From NCBI GenBank assembly GCA_963668545.1, contig OY764868.1, positions 62,001 through 126,000 on the forward strand: a stretch of 64,000 bases of DNA. Reading direction: 5' to 3'. The notes beneath the pieces are model-generated. The model was not told the origin of the DNA. It saw only the letters and a program-made list of their open reading frames with translations, and searched no databases. This DNA is from G963662265 sp963668545. Its GTDB lineage: Bacteria; Spirochaetota; Spirochaetia; CADAEX01. Below are positions 17,759 to 26,448 of the stretch, in pieces. Position numbers and translations under genes: made by a program. Positions within the stretch are counted from its first letter, which is position 1; every line of letters begins with the position of its first letter.

Positions 17759-19060
17759 ATGAAGAAAGTATATGTCAGTCTGATTGCGGATCTGTTACAT
17801 GCCGGTCATATTAATGTCCTGAAAAAAGCCGCAGAGCTGGGAGAAGTAACTGTAGGCCTGTTAACACTTGAAGCATGCGGAGAGCTTAATGATGTTCCGT
17901 ATCTCGATTTCGAACATAGAAAGATAGTTCTTGAAAGTCTTGAGCTTGTCAGTCATGTTGTTCCCCAGGATACTGCAAGCTACAGGAAAAACCTGGATAT
18001 CCTTAAGCCTGATTATGTTGTACATGGTGATGACTGGATTGAAACTCATCAGAAAAAATACAGAAAAGAAGTTGTTGAAGTATTAAAGGAATGGGGCGGT
18101 GAATTGGTTGAAGTTCCCTATTCGAGCGAAATAATCAATCCTATATTAAAGGAAAAGAAGAACAAACTCGGCATCACGACTACGGCACGCCAATCGCGCC
18201 TGAGAAGGCTGATAACTGCAAAGCCTGTTGTAACAATACTTGAGGTGCATAATGCTCTCAGCGGCCTGATTGCGGAAAATGCTGAAAGCTGTCTTGAAGA
18301 TGGAAAAACTGTATCTTTTGACGGCATGTGGTCAAGTTCATTAACAGATTCAACCTCCAAAGGCAAGCCTGACATTGAAGCTGTTGATACAACAGCAAGG
18401 CTAACAACAATAAATGAAATATTTGAAGTTACCACAAAACCGCTTATCTATGACGCAGATACAGGGGGCAAGCCTGAGCATTTTGAATTTACTGTAAGAA
18501 GTCTGGAACGAACCGGAGTAAGTGCTGTAATTATTGAGGATAAAACAGGTCTTAAAAAGAATTCACTCTTCGGTACAGAGGTGGAGCAGACCCAGGATTC
18601 AATAGAAAATTTCTGTTATAAGATAAAAACAGGAAAACAGGCACAGATAACAAATGATTTCATGATTATTGCAAGGGTGGAGTCACTGATACTGGATAAG
18701 GGTATTGATGATGCCCTTGAAAGGGCTTTTTCATATGTTTCAGCAGGCGCGGATGGTATAATGATTCACAGCAGAAAAAAAGAGCCGTCTGAGATATTTG
18801 AGTTTGTTTCAAAATTCAGAAATGAGGATCCCTTTACTCCTGTCGTTGTAGTTCCAACATCTTTTAATGAAGTAACTACAGATGAATTTGCAGATATAGG
18901 TGTGAATGTTGTTATCTATGCAAACCACATGCTCAGGTCGGCATATCCGGGGATGATGCGGGTGGCAAAGTCAATTCTTGCAAATAAAAGGTCTAAAGAA
19001 GCAGAACCTGACTGCATGTCTATAAAAGAGATACTTAATCTTATTCCGGGGACAAAATAA
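17759..19060 (+). CDS. Phosphoenolpyruvate mutase with N-terminal cytidylyltransferase-like domain
   Basis: 433 residues from the ATG at 17759 (a TTG lies 3 bp upstream). Residues 1-130 form a nucleotidyltransferase domain with the HAGH motif (H14-H17) and HGDDW. Residues about 140-430 form a PEP mutase of the isocitrate-lyase fold, with SFDGMWSSSLTDSTSKGKPD, DADTGG (metal-binding Asp) and the mutase-specific EDKTGLKKNS. The mutase rearranges PEP to phosphonopyruvate, the first step of nearly all phosphonates. The fused domain suggests later CMP activation of a phosphonate headgroup. The decarboxylase gene overlaps its stop by one base. Confidence 0.92.
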   Translation: MKKVYVSLIADLLHAGHINVLKKAAELGEVTVGLLTLEACGELNDVPYLDFEHRKIVLESLELVSHVVPQDTASYRKNLDILKPDYVVHGDDWIETHQKKYRKEVVEVLKEWGGELVEVPYSSEIINPILKEKKNKLGITTTARQSRLRRLITAKPVVTILEVHNALSGLIAENAESCLEDGKTVSFDGMWSSSLTDSTSKGKPDIEAVDTTARLTTINEIFEVTTKPLIYDADTGGKPEHFEFTVRSLERTGVSAVIIEDKTGLKKNSLFGTEVEQTQDSIENFCYKIKTGKQAQITNDFMIIARVESLILDKGIDDALERAFSYVSAGADGIMIHSRKKEPSEIFEFVSKFRNEDPFTPVVVVPTSFNEVTTDEFADIGVNVVIYANHMLRSAYPGMMRVAKSILANKRSKEAEPDCMSIKEILNLIPGTK

Positions 19061-20193
19061 TGAAACTTGATGTATATGAATTTGGAAAACAGCTTGAGAA
19101 AAGAGGCTTTGATTTTTTCTGCGGGGTGCCATGCAGTTTTCTGTCTGACCTGATAAATTATGCTGTAAATGATGCTGAATTTATTATGAGTAATAATGAG
19201 GGGGATGCCTCTGCTGTATGTGCAGGAGCTTATCTAGGAGGGCGAAAGCCAGTTGTATTAATGCAGAACAGCGGACTTACCAATGCTCTGTCTCCCCTTA
19301 CCTCATTAAATTACTCATTCAGGATCCCTGTACTCGGTTTTGTCAGTTTAAGGGGGGAACCCGGAATCGGTGATGAACCTCAGCATGAGCTTATGGGGAC
19401 AGTTACCGGGAAAATGCTCTCCATTGCTGATGTTGAATGGGAGTATCTGTCAGGTGATCCTGATGAAGCTGAGAAGCAGCTGGACAGGGCTGATAAAGCC
19501 TTTTCTGAAAACAAAAGATTTTTCTTTATAGTCAGAAAAGGAACTTTCAGTAAAGTAGTGCTTAAAAAACTGGATTCACATATAACAGCAAATAAAGAAT
19601 ATATTCCAAGATCATCTGATGATGAAATGCCTCTCAGGCTTGAAGTTTTAAGAAACCTTAGTCAGTGCCGAAGAGATAATACAGTCCTGCTTGCAACAAC
19701 AGGTAAAACAGGAAGAGAGCTTTTTGAGGAAGCTGATCTTCCCGGTAACTTCTATATGGTCGGTTCAATGGGCAGCATCAGTTCAATCGGCCTTGGACTT
19801 GCCCTGAATATAAAGAACCCTGTAATTGCTGTTGACGGTGATGGTGCTCTGCTTATGCGTATGGGAAACCTCGCTACAAACGGGTATTATGCTCCAAAAA
19901 ACTTTCTTCATATTCTGATTGATAATAATTCTCATGACTCAACAGGTGGGCAGTTTACTGTTTCCGGCAATGTTGATTTTTCTTCCATAGCAAAGAGCTG
20001 CGGTTATACGAGAAGCATTTATATCCATTCTCTTTCTGAGCTTGAATATCATGTCAACAGGTGGCATGAAAACCCGGAACTGACTTTTATGCATATCAGG
20101 GTCAGGAAAGGGACAAAGGAAAACCTTGGACGGCCCTCTGTCAGGCCGCATGAGGTTAAGGAAAGGCTGATGAGATTCCTTGGTTCTTACTAA
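19060..20193 (+). CDS. Phosphonopyruvate decarboxylase
   Basis: 377 residues, ThDP-dependent, converting phosphonopyruvate to phosphonoacetaldehyde and making the unfavourable mutase step irreversible. The pyrimidine-binding domain has NNEGDASAVCAGAYLGG with the catalytic Glu. The pyrophosphate domain has DGDGALLMRMGNLATNG and DNNSHDSTGGQ, the GDG...NN ThDP motif. The length is normal for Ppd. It is translationally coupled to the mutase gene. No aminotransferase or reductase for the next step lies directly behind it. Confidence 0.93.
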   Translation: MKLDVYEFGKQLEKRGFDFFCGVPCSFLSDLINYAVNDAEFIMSNNEGDASAVCAGAYLGGRKPVVLMQNSGLTNALSPLTSLNYSFRIPVLGFVSLRGEPGIGDEPQHELMGTVTGKMLSIADVEWEYLSGDPDEAEKQLDRADKAFSENKRFFFIVRKGTFSKVVLKKLDSHITANKEYIPRSSDDEMPLRLEVLRNLSQCRRDNTVLLATTGKTGRELFEEADLPGNFYMVGSMGSISSIGLGLALNIKNPVIAVDGDGALLMRMGNLATNGYYAPKNFLHILIDNNSHDSTGGQFTVSGNVDFSSIAKSCGYTRSIYIHSLSELEYHVNRWHENPELTFMHIRVRKGTKENLGRPSVRPHEVKERLMRFLGSY

Positions 20194-20224
20194 GGTTTTA
20201 AGGTATCTTACTGCTGTCAGGATG

Positions 20225-20250
20225 TGCTCCGGTTGACTGAAACCGGAGCA
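20225..20250. terminator. Hairpin between convergent genes
   Basis: A perfect 10-bp stem (TGCTCCGGTT / AACCGGAGCA) with a 6-nt loop lies between the stops of the decarboxylase (+) and carbamate kinase (-). There is no long T run on either side, but the position supports a shared terminator. Confidence 0.6.
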
Positions 20251-20278
20251 TTCTGTTCTAAGGCTTTGTTTTTCCATA

Positions 20279-21247
20279 TCAGAAAGCTGTAACAAGAGTA
20301 CCGGCTTTACCTTTAAGTGATCTGTTCAGATTGTCAACATCTGTGATAATTACTTTGTTTTCAGAATCAGCCTGAATGAATTCTATTGCTGCCTGGATTT
20401 TCGGGCCCATTGAGCCTTCGGGGAATTCCCCCTGCTGCATATAGTAGCGGGCCTCTGCCAGTGTCATGCGGCTCAGGGTTTTTTCGTCTTTGGTTCCATA
20501 TCCCAGCGTTACTGCAGGGACTCCGGTAATGATTGCCAGTGTTTTTATCCCTACAGTAAGGGCTATTTTCATACTGGCAAGGTCCTTGTCGATAACGCAG
20601 TCAACCCCTTCGAGTGTTCCATCATCTTCATAGTAAATAGGGATCCCTCCCCCTCCTCCTGTAATAATTATATATCCCTGTTCATGAAGGAGTTTTATAG
20701 CATCTTTTTCAACAACCTCAAGAGGATATGGTGATGCGACATATCTTCTCCAGCCCCTTCCTGCATCATTTTTCAGTATCCATTTATTCTGTTCTGCAAG
20801 TACAGAGGCTTCCTCCTCTGTGTAAAACCTCCCTATCGGCTTTGTCGGGTGAGAAAGTGCCGGGTCTTTTCTGTCCACTACCATCTGGACAGGAACTGCC
20901 ACAACATTCTTTTTTATCCCTTTCCTTATCATGAGGTTCTGAAGGTTCTGTTCAAGCATGTATCCCATGGATCCTTCTGTCATCGCATCAGCAACACCCA
21001 GCGGGGTTTCCGGGATGATATCTCTTGCCTTGTCCACCATCATCATGAGGGCCCCAACCTGCGGGCCGTTGCCGTGTGTAATTACAAAGTCAAACCCGTC
21101 TTCAATAAGGTCTACAACCGGTTTGAGGCTCCTGTATGTATTGCTCCACTGTGAATGGAAGTCTCCTGTGTCTCCTTTTCTGATTATTGTGTTTCCCCCG
21201 AGAGCGATAACAATCCTTTTATCAGGGATTATATAACTATCAGACAT
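20279..21247 (-). CDS. arcC: Carbamate kinase
   Basis: 322 residues, close to the usual 310-315. It makes ATP from carbamoyl phosphate and ADP (or the reverse) in arginine, agmatine or purine fermentation. It has the N-terminal VIALGGNTIIRKGDTG, THGNGPQVGALMM, ITGGGGGIPIYYEDD and VDCVIDKDLASMKIA motifs of the family. A strong AGGAGGC ribosome-binding site precedes the ATG. No arginine deiminase or ornithine transcarbamoylase gene is in the window, so its pathway partner is elsewhere. Confidence 0.95.
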   Translation of the reverse strand: MSDSYIIPDKRIVIALGGNTIIRKGDTGDFHSQWSNTYRSLKPVVDLIEDGFDFVITHGNGPQVGALMMMVDKARDIIPETPLGVADAMTEGSMGYMLEQNLQNLMIRKGIKKNVVAVPVQMVVDRKDPALSHPTKPIGRFYTEEEASVLAEQNKWILKNDAGRGWRRYVASPYPLEVVEKDAIKLLHEQGYIIITGGGGGIPIYYEDDGTLEGVDCVIDKDLASMKIALTVGIKTLAIITGVPAVTLGYGTKDEKTLSRMTLAEARYYMQQGEFPEGSMGPKIQAAIEFIQADSENKVIITDVDNLNRSLKGKAGTLVTAF

Positions 21248-21436
21248 ATAATGCCTCCTGTAGTCTGGTTTTTTTCTGCTGCAGAAACGGAACAGATTAA
21301 GCAGGTATCCCCTGTTTCAGGGAAAAGCCCATAAAATATATATTAATTGTTTTCCGGTATGGTTGTCAAAATATTTAATTTTTAAGTTTGCGGAAATTGA
21401 ATGAAGAAGATGATTAAATTAAACCAATATAGAGTG

Positions 21437-21442
21437 TATAAT
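21437..21442 (+). promoter_or_regulatory. -10 box directly before the cyclase start codon
   Basis: Consensus TATAAT ending 7 nt before the ATG at 21450. The -35 region is poor (TTAAAT at 17-bp spacing). There is no ribosome-binding site between the box and the ATG. Confidence 0.45.
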
Positions 21443-21449
21443 CAATTAT

Positions 21450-22937
21450 ATGACATGTATTGAGGAATATTCGGAAACTACATCAGCTTATGAGCTTTTT
21501 TTCTTTCTCTATAACAGAATAATTAAAAGGGAAATCACCACATTCGAACAGCTTGTCAGGGTTGTTCAGCCGGTTCCTGAAGGGGAGGCAAAGACCCGTG
21601 TGCTAAAAAACGGGTTTCTCCTGATTATCAAGCTGAACTGGGGGTTTTTCAGTCAGCTCACCCCCGATGCATACCCCAAACTCTGGGAGCAGCTGACAGT
21701 CCTTGACCGGGATTACCATTTCGGAGCTGATCTGAAACGAAACATGACAATAACCAATATCTATATGAGTTTTATTGATATTCACGGTTATACCTCATTC
21801 TGTCTCAATTCAGGGATCAATACATCAAGGCTTCAGAAGCTGGATGAGTTTATCGGGACCCATATCAGCCAGATTGCAAAATCAAACCATGTTCTTAGCA
21901 GGAGGATGAGAGGTGATGAAATTATCCTGGCAGGCTCCTCGGCTGTGGATATAGTTGAAACTACTGTACAGATAGCTGATTATTTTTCAGGAAAAAAGCT
22001 TATAAACAGCAGCCGCTTTATTGAGTTCAGAAGTTCAAGGCCGTCACTTCTTCCTGATATGACAATATCAGCAGGTATTGCGGGGGGGAAGAAGTTTACC
22101 CCTCTTGTTGTTACTTCAGACGGGGACCTTTCAGGGACTGTTGTAAATACTGCGGCGCGCCTTCAGGGACAGGCAAACAAGGTGTCAAAAGATACAAACA
22201 GGATTCTTACAACAAACCATGTAGTCGGCAATTATATAAGGGAAGCCTCTGAAAGGAAAGAAACGCTTCTTTCAGAAAACTACCTTGATTTTCTCAATGC
22301 AGGTTATGTCAGTTTCAAGGGTGTTGGAGTAACAATTAATGAGATAATTATTGATAAAAAAGAAAGGTTCAGGATGTCTTACCAGAAAGAGCTTCTTGAA
22401 CTGATAGATTCTCTCAAAAAGAATCTCTGGAATGAAAAGATTTTTATGAATCTTCTTAATCTGGTCATAACAGCTTCTGAAAAATCTCCCCCCTTTGTCG
22501 TTTCCCTCAATGAGGAGTATCCCCTGAATAATTCAGATTTTTCAATGATTGCAAAGAAAGCTTTATCTCTGTTTCACGAGAAACTGTTTGTCGAGGCAGT
22601 TGAACAGCTGGAAATACTCTACCTGCATATGAAGGACAGGAGTCTTCCCGATTATTTTACTTCAGTCTATACAGAAAATATCCTTAATGCATACAGGAAG
22701 ATAATTACAGGCTACAGTATCAATTTTGAGAAATTGATTGACGGGGAAAACAGAAGAAATATGTCGCCTGAAGAGAGGGACAGGTTCAACACCCTGAAAA
22801 CCCAGGCCGCTGTTTATGAGAAGCTTAAAAACAAGCTGTACAATAAGATATCAAAGCAGAAGCGTAAGATAATATGGACCTCAACTGTGAATCTTGAAAA
22901 GGCTGATCTTGTTTTTCAGATATATTTCGGTAAATAA
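21450..22937 (+). CDS. Class III nucleotidyl cyclase domain protein
   Basis: 495 residues. A cyclase homology domain spans about residues 105-300: FIDIHGYTSFC gives the first metal aspartate (D110), RRMRGDEIIL the second (D156), and SGTVVNTAARLQG the catalytic N233 and R237. This pattern suggests an active adenylate or guanylate cyclase. The N-terminal 100 residues and C-terminal 190 residues (charged, helical) match no domain I recognise. No membrane segment is evident. A TATAAT box ends 7 nt before the ATG and no Shine-Dalgarno sequence is present, so the message may be leaderless. Confidence 0.83.
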   Translation: MTCIEEYSETTSAYELFFFLYNRIIKREITTFEQLVRVVQPVPEGEAKTRVLKNGFLLIIKLNWGFFSQLTPDAYPKLWEQLTVLDRDYHFGADLKRNMTITNIYMSFIDIHGYTSFCLNSGINTSRLQKLDEFIGTHISQIAKSNHVLSRRMRGDEIILAGSSAVDIVETTVQIADYFSGKKLINSSRFIEFRSSRPSLLPDMTISAGIAGGKKFTPLVVTSDGDLSGTVVNTAARLQGQANKVSKDTNRILTTNHVVGNYIREASERKETLLSENYLDFLNAGYVSFKGVGVTINEIIIDKKERFRMSYQKELLELIDSLKKNLWNEKIFMNLLNLVITASEKSPPFVVSLNEEYPLNNSDFSMIAKKALSLFHEKLFVEAVEQLEILYLHMKDRSLPDYFTSVYTENILNAYRKIITGYSINFEKLIDGENRRNMSPEERDRFNTLKTQAAVYEKLKNKLYNKISKQKRKIIWTSTVNLEKADLVFQIYFGK

Positions 22938-22942
22938 TTACT

Positions 22943-22971
22943 TTGACAGATAATCCCATATAACTTAAAAT
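22943..22971 (+). promoter_or_regulatory. Promoter giving a leaderless RidA message
   Basis: TTGACA (22943-22948), 17-bp spacer, TAAAAT (22966-22971), then 7 nt to the ATG at 22979. The intervening bases are mostly T and contain no Shine-Dalgarno sequence. Confidence 0.6.
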
Positions 22972-22978
22972 TTTTTAC

Positions 22979-23350
22979 ATGAAAATAATTATCAGCGACA
23001 GGCTTCCCCCTGCAAACGGACACTATTCACAGTGCATTGAGCATAACGGAACCCTTTACCTGTCGGGACAGCTCCCGATAGACCCGGATACACGTAAGAT
23101 ACCGGAAGGGATAAAGGCCCAGGCGCAGCAGGCGCTTTCAAATATTGATACTGTATTAAGAGCTGCAGGAAGCAGCCGGGAAAAAGTTATAAATGTACGT
23201 ATATATGTTTCTGATATTGCACTCTGGGATGCAGTAAACGAAGTATACAGTTCTTTTTTCGGGGGACATAAACCTGTCAGGTGTGTCATCCCTGTCAGGG
23301 AGCTTCATTTCGGGGCGCTTATTGAAATAGAAGCAGCAGCATCTGTCTGA
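22979..23350 (+). CDS. RidA/YjgF/YER057c family reactive intermediate deaminase
   Basis: 123 residues, the normal single-domain Rid size. RidA hydrolyses reactive enamine/imine intermediates produced by PLP enzymes. LYLSGQLPIDPDTRKIPEG near the N-terminus, NVRIYVSDIALWDAVNEVY in the middle and the C-terminal KPVRCVIPVRELHFGALIEIEA are family hallmarks; the arginine of PVRC is the key substrate-carboxylate ligand. It is preceded by a strong promoter placed 7 nt from the ATG. It ends 10 bp before a convergent hydrolase gene. Confidence 0.92.
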   Translation: MKIIISDRLPPANGHYSQCIEHNGTLYLSGQLPIDPDTRKIPEGIKAQAQQALSNIDTVLRAAGSSREKVINVRIYVSDIALWDAVNEVYSSFFGGHKPVRCVIPVRELHFGALIEIEAAASV

Positions 23351-23360
23351 ATCCCTGAAT

Positions 23361-24188
23361 CTATATCAGCTTTTCAAGCCATTTCTCCGTATGAAAGGAG
23401 AATTCAGCCTCTTTCTCTATCTGAAGCATGTGCCCTGCACCGTCGAGAATAATGAAATCTGCTCTCGGGAAATTATCAGCAAGTCTGAATGAATCCCTGA
23501 ATCCTACAGACTGGTCCTGCCTTCCCAGCAGTACAAGAACAGGTTTTACAAACGGGGATTCAAGAAAATCAACATTGTCCCGGAATGCATACCCGTCTCT
23601 TTTAATTTTCTTCAGAAGTGTTATATTGCTTTTTCTTACTCCGGATCTTACTTCTTCGATGTACCGTTTCCATACCTTTTCTGTCTGTATTGTAAGAACT
23701 GTGTCGCACGTTCTCCTGTCATTTTCTGAAAGAGAACTGTAGAGATTTTTATCCCGCTGAACAATCAGGGGCTTTGGAATGTCCCTTTTTTCAAACTCTG
23801 CAACAGCTACAGGACATATCATCATAAGTCCTCCTATCCTTTCAAAGTCATTTTTAATAAATGCCCTTGCAAGATAGGAGCCGTAGGATTCGGAAGCTAT
23901 GTAGTAGGTGTCTTCTCTGATAAGTATATCTGCAGCTTCCTTTATTATATTAAAGATATCATCTGTTGTTGATATTTCCTCTTTGAGGATAGTGTTCCCC
24001 ATGCCCGGAAGGTCAATATATATTCTCCTGAAATTCTTCAGTTCAGGATTTGATGTGTTGAGGAAAATCCTTTCCATGCATCCTTTCATAAGATTGTGGT
24101 CACACCAGTTGCCGTGTATCATCAGAAGGGGTTTCCCCTCACCGTGTATTTCGTAGTAGATGTGTGCTTTTTCAAGATCAAGAAGCAT
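23361..24188 (-). CDS. Alpha/beta hydrolase
   Basis: 275 residues. LLMIHGNWCDHNLMKGCME provides the oxyanion-hole HG region, YYIASESYGSYLARAFI the nucleophile elbow (SES-Y-G, a variant of GxSxG with Ser in place of the first Gly), LVLLGRQDQSVGF the acid, and GAGHMLQIEK the catalytic histidine. The substrate is unknown. The start ATG at 24188 follows an AGGGGAAA ribosome-binding site. Confidence 0.82.
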   Translation of the reverse strand: MLLDLEKAHIYYEIHGEGKPLLMIHGNWCDHNLMKGCMERIFLNTSNPELKNFRRIYIDLPGMGNTILKEEISTTDDIFNIIKEAADILIREDTYYIASESYGSYLARAFIKNDFERIGGLMMICPVAVAEFEKRDIPKPLIVQRDKNLYSSLSENDRRTCDTVLTIQTEKVWKRYIEEVRSGVRKSNITLLKKIKRDGYAFRDNVDFLESPFVKPVLVLLGRQDQSVGFRDSFRLADNFPRADFIILDGAGHMLQIEKEAEFSFHTEKWLEKLI

Positions 24189-24283
24189 TGTTTCCCCTGA
24201 TTTTTTCCTGTGTGTCAGAATATAATGTTTATAAGTTGTTCAAGTCAATGAATTAATTAATAATTGATAACTGAACAGCTGCT

Positions 24284-24631
24284 CTATTTGTCACCTTCTT
24301 CCGGTACGATGCAGATAAAAGAAAACTCATCATCCCCGCTGTTTTTAAACTGATGGTCTTCACCCCCCTGTATATAGGCGGTATCTCCCGGTTCTACAGT
24401 TTTCTCCTCGCCGTCAATAAACAGAGTTCCTTTTCCCTTGATGATATAATTTATATGGGGCCACGGGTGTGAATGAAACGGGGTATACCCCTCTTTTCCC
24501 AGTGTGAATATTCTCATTGACCAGCCTTCCCATCCCTCTTTTGCTGAAATTGGGTTCTGCTTTGAAACATTTTTTGCTGCATCCATATTTACTGCTTTTT
24601 TTTCAGTCCCGTTGAATTTTACCAGTGGCAT
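24284..24631 (-). CDS. Small cupin-domain protein
   Basis: 115 residues forming a single cupin beta-barrel. Motif 1 is FHSHPWPHINYIIKGKGTLFI with two or three metal-binding histidines, and motif 2 is VEPGDTAYIQGGEDHQFKN. Small cupins of this kind act as isomerases, dioxygenases or sensors; nothing here decides which. It has a GAGGAG ribosome-binding site. Confidence 0.85.
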   Translation of the reverse strand: MPLVKFNGTEKKAVNMDAAKNVSKQNPISAKEGWEGWSMRIFTLGKEGYTPFHSHPWPHINYIIKGKGTLFIDGEEKTVEPGDTAYIQGGEDHQFKNSGDDEFSFICIVPEEGDK

Positions 24632-24831
24632 GTTTTTCTCCTCTCTTTACCTGTTTCCGGAGTTTTCCGGTTTATACTTATCAGTAAATATATGAATCTT
24701 CCTTCTTCAAGTCAAATATCTTGTCTTAAGCTGTTTGTAATTAATATTTTACCCAATGTTTCAAATATTCCTTGACCGCTGGTTTCAGTAATGAAAAGCT
24801 GTTTAATAAGTATTCAATTGGAAAATGTTGA

Positions 24832-24976
24832 ATATTTCAGCACTTGCAGCTCATTACAGGGCAAGTCTTGCGGAGGGCCAGTATACTGAGCCAGAGAAGG
24901 AGTTGAAAGGGTAGTGGCGCAGTTTAATGGGGAAAAGCCTGTAAATGTGGCAAATCCTGAAGTACTTGAAGAATAA
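24832..24976 (+). pseudogene. Possible remnant of a D-2-hydroxyacid dehydrogenase gene end
   Basis: Two short open stretches in different frames follow one another. One runs from 24832 to the stop at 24913. The other runs through 24890-24976 and reads VERVVAQFNGEKPVNVANPE before a stop. The second looks like the extreme C-terminus of phosphoglycerate-dehydrogenase-type D-2-hydroxyacid dehydrogenases, where a GE-P-N-VNPE ending is common. A frameshift near 24900 would join the two. There is no promoter or start for a real gene, so a decayed fragment is the simplest reading. Confidence 0.35.
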
Positions 24977-24989
24977 TTGCTGAATAAAA

Positions 24990-25077
24990 AGATAAAAATA
25001 TATCGATAAAAGGTTTGACACAATTTTGCTCAGATGATACTGTAAATCGTTAAATATATATCGATACAAAAGTATCG
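24990..25077 (+). promoter_or_regulatory. Promoter region of the alcohol dehydrogenase with repeated ATCGATA sites
   Basis: TTGACA at 25015-25020 with only a weak -10 downstream. ATATATCGATA occurs on both sides of it (about 24999 and 25056). The second copy forms a perfect 6-bp inverted repeat, CGATAC-AAAA-GTATCG (25062-25077). The symmetric placement suggests operator sites for a regulator of the 25098 gene. The remainder of the 466-bp gap upstream holds only the pseudogene fragment. Confidence 0.4.
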
Positions 25078-25097
25078 TAACATGAGCGAGGTTTAAT

Positions 25098-26249
25098 ATG
25101 GCAGCTACATTCAAAGTTCCAAACACTATTATTTACGGAGAAGGTTCTCTTTCACATCTTGAGACCCTGAAAGGCAGAAAAGCAATTCTGGTAACAGGGG
25201 GAAGTTCAATGAAAAAAAACGGATTTCTTGAAACAGCCTCTGAATATCTGAAAAAGGGGGGTATGGAAACAGAAATTTTTGACGGAGTGGAACCCAACCC
25301 TTCTGTTAAAACAGTAATTGCAGGGGCTGAAGCTATGAGGAAATTCAAGCCTGACTGGATTATAGCAATCGGGGGGGGATCAGCCCTTGATGCGGCCAAA
25401 GTAATGTGGGCTTTTTATGAATATCCTGAACTTACTTTTGAAGAGATAATTCCCGTGGGATCAATTCCCGAACTCAGAAAAAAAGCCAGATTTGCAGCAA
25501 TCCCTTCAACAAGCGGTACCGCATCAGAAATAACAGCATTTTCTGTAATTACTGATACTGAAAATCATATAAAATATCCAATTGTTTCAGGAGAAATTGT
25601 CCCTGATCTGGCAATCATAGATCCTGTGATTCCTGCTAAAATGCCTCCCCACATTACTGCAAACACAGGGATGGATGTTCTTGCACATTCTGTAGAGGCT
25701 TATGTGTCAAAAGCTGCTACTTCTTTTACTGATCCTCTTGCAAGGGAAGCGATTTCACTTATTGACAGATATCTTGTAAGGGCTGTGAAAAAAGGTGATG
25801 ATATGGAGGCGAGGGAGGGAATGCATAATGCTTCTTCTCTTGCCGGGATGGCTTTCTCAAACTGTTCCCTGGGCCTTGTCCACTCACTTGCCCATAAAAT
25901 CGGGGGTGAGTTCGGGGTTACTCATGGACTGGCAAATGCAGTTCTGATGCCCTATATAATACAGTTCAATAAAAGATATACTGAAAAATATTCTCATATA
26001 GAAAAACTCCTTGGAGTTGATGATCTTTCTGTCTATGTAAAGAACCTGAATAAGGAACAGGATATTCCTCTCACACTCAGGGATGTAAGGGAAGTTGAGA
26101 TATCAGAGAAAAAGTTCCTTGAAGTGCTTTCCCGGATGTCAGAAAATGCTTATAACGACCCCTGTACACTTACAAACCCGGGCAATCCGACAGCAGAGGA
26201 TGTTAAGATGATTTATGAATCAGCTTTTTACGGAAGGGAAATCATATAG
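25098..26249 (+). CDS. Iron-containing alcohol dehydrogenase (butanol/ethanol dehydrogenase type)
   Basis: 383 residues, typical of group III Fe-ADHs. It reduces an aldehyde with NAD(P)H or the reverse. It has IYGEGSLSHLETLKGRKAILVTGG, the dinucleotide motif IAIGGGSALDAAKVMW, the PSTSGTASEITAFSVITD stretch and the metal-binding histidines in GMDVLAHSVEAYVS, LGLVHSLAHKIGG and FGVTHGLANAVLMPY. It is closest to the C-terminal half of AdhE and to clostridial butanol dehydrogenases. It has its own promoter with repeated sites and a downstream hairpin, so it is probably a single-gene unit. The aldehyde is not known. Confidence 0.92.
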   Translation: MAATFKVPNTIIYGEGSLSHLETLKGRKAILVTGGSSMKKNGFLETASEYLKKGGMETEIFDGVEPNPSVKTVIAGAEAMRKFKPDWIIAIGGGSALDAAKVMWAFYEYPELTFEEIIPVGSIPELRKKARFAAIPSTSGTASEITAFSVITDTENHIKYPIVSGEIVPDLAIIDPVIPAKMPPHITANTGMDVLAHSVEAYVSKAATSFTDPLAREAISLIDRYLVRAVKKGDDMEAREGMHNASSLAGMAFSNCSLGLVHSLAHKIGGEFGVTHGLANAVLMPYIIQFNKRYTEKYSHIEKLLGVDDLSVYVKNLNKEQDIPLTLRDVREVEISEKKFLEVLSRMSENAYNDPCTLTNPGNPTAEDVKMIYESAFYGREII

Positions 26250-26351
26250 AAATATCAGGGCAGTAAACTGGTGATGGATTTTTTATTATGACTGTAAAAA
26301 CCTGATTTGAACTGACAGTGAATTATTGTATTATAAAAATTGAGTAAATGC

Positions 26352-26380
26352 TCCGGAGGCGTCATATTGTTGCCTCCGGA
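26352..26380 (+). terminator. Hairpin after the alcohol dehydrogenase gene
   Basis: A perfect 9-bp stem (TCCGGAGGC / GCCTCCGGA) with an 11-nt loop. A run of six T follows only about 13 nt later (after AAATTATTATATC), so termination is likely but not textbook. Confidence 0.6.
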
Positions 26381-26448
26381 AAATTATTATATCTTTTTTA
26401 AGGCAGTATCCGGCTGTGTTATAATTCAGTGCGGAAAAGGTGGAAATA

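Noticed and set aside
25098..26249. Fe-alcohol dehydrogenase as the phosphonoacetaldehyde reductase of the phosphonate pathway
   Set aside because: It is 5 kb away, has its own promoter and terminator-like hairpin, and looks closer to butanol/ethanol dehydrogenases.
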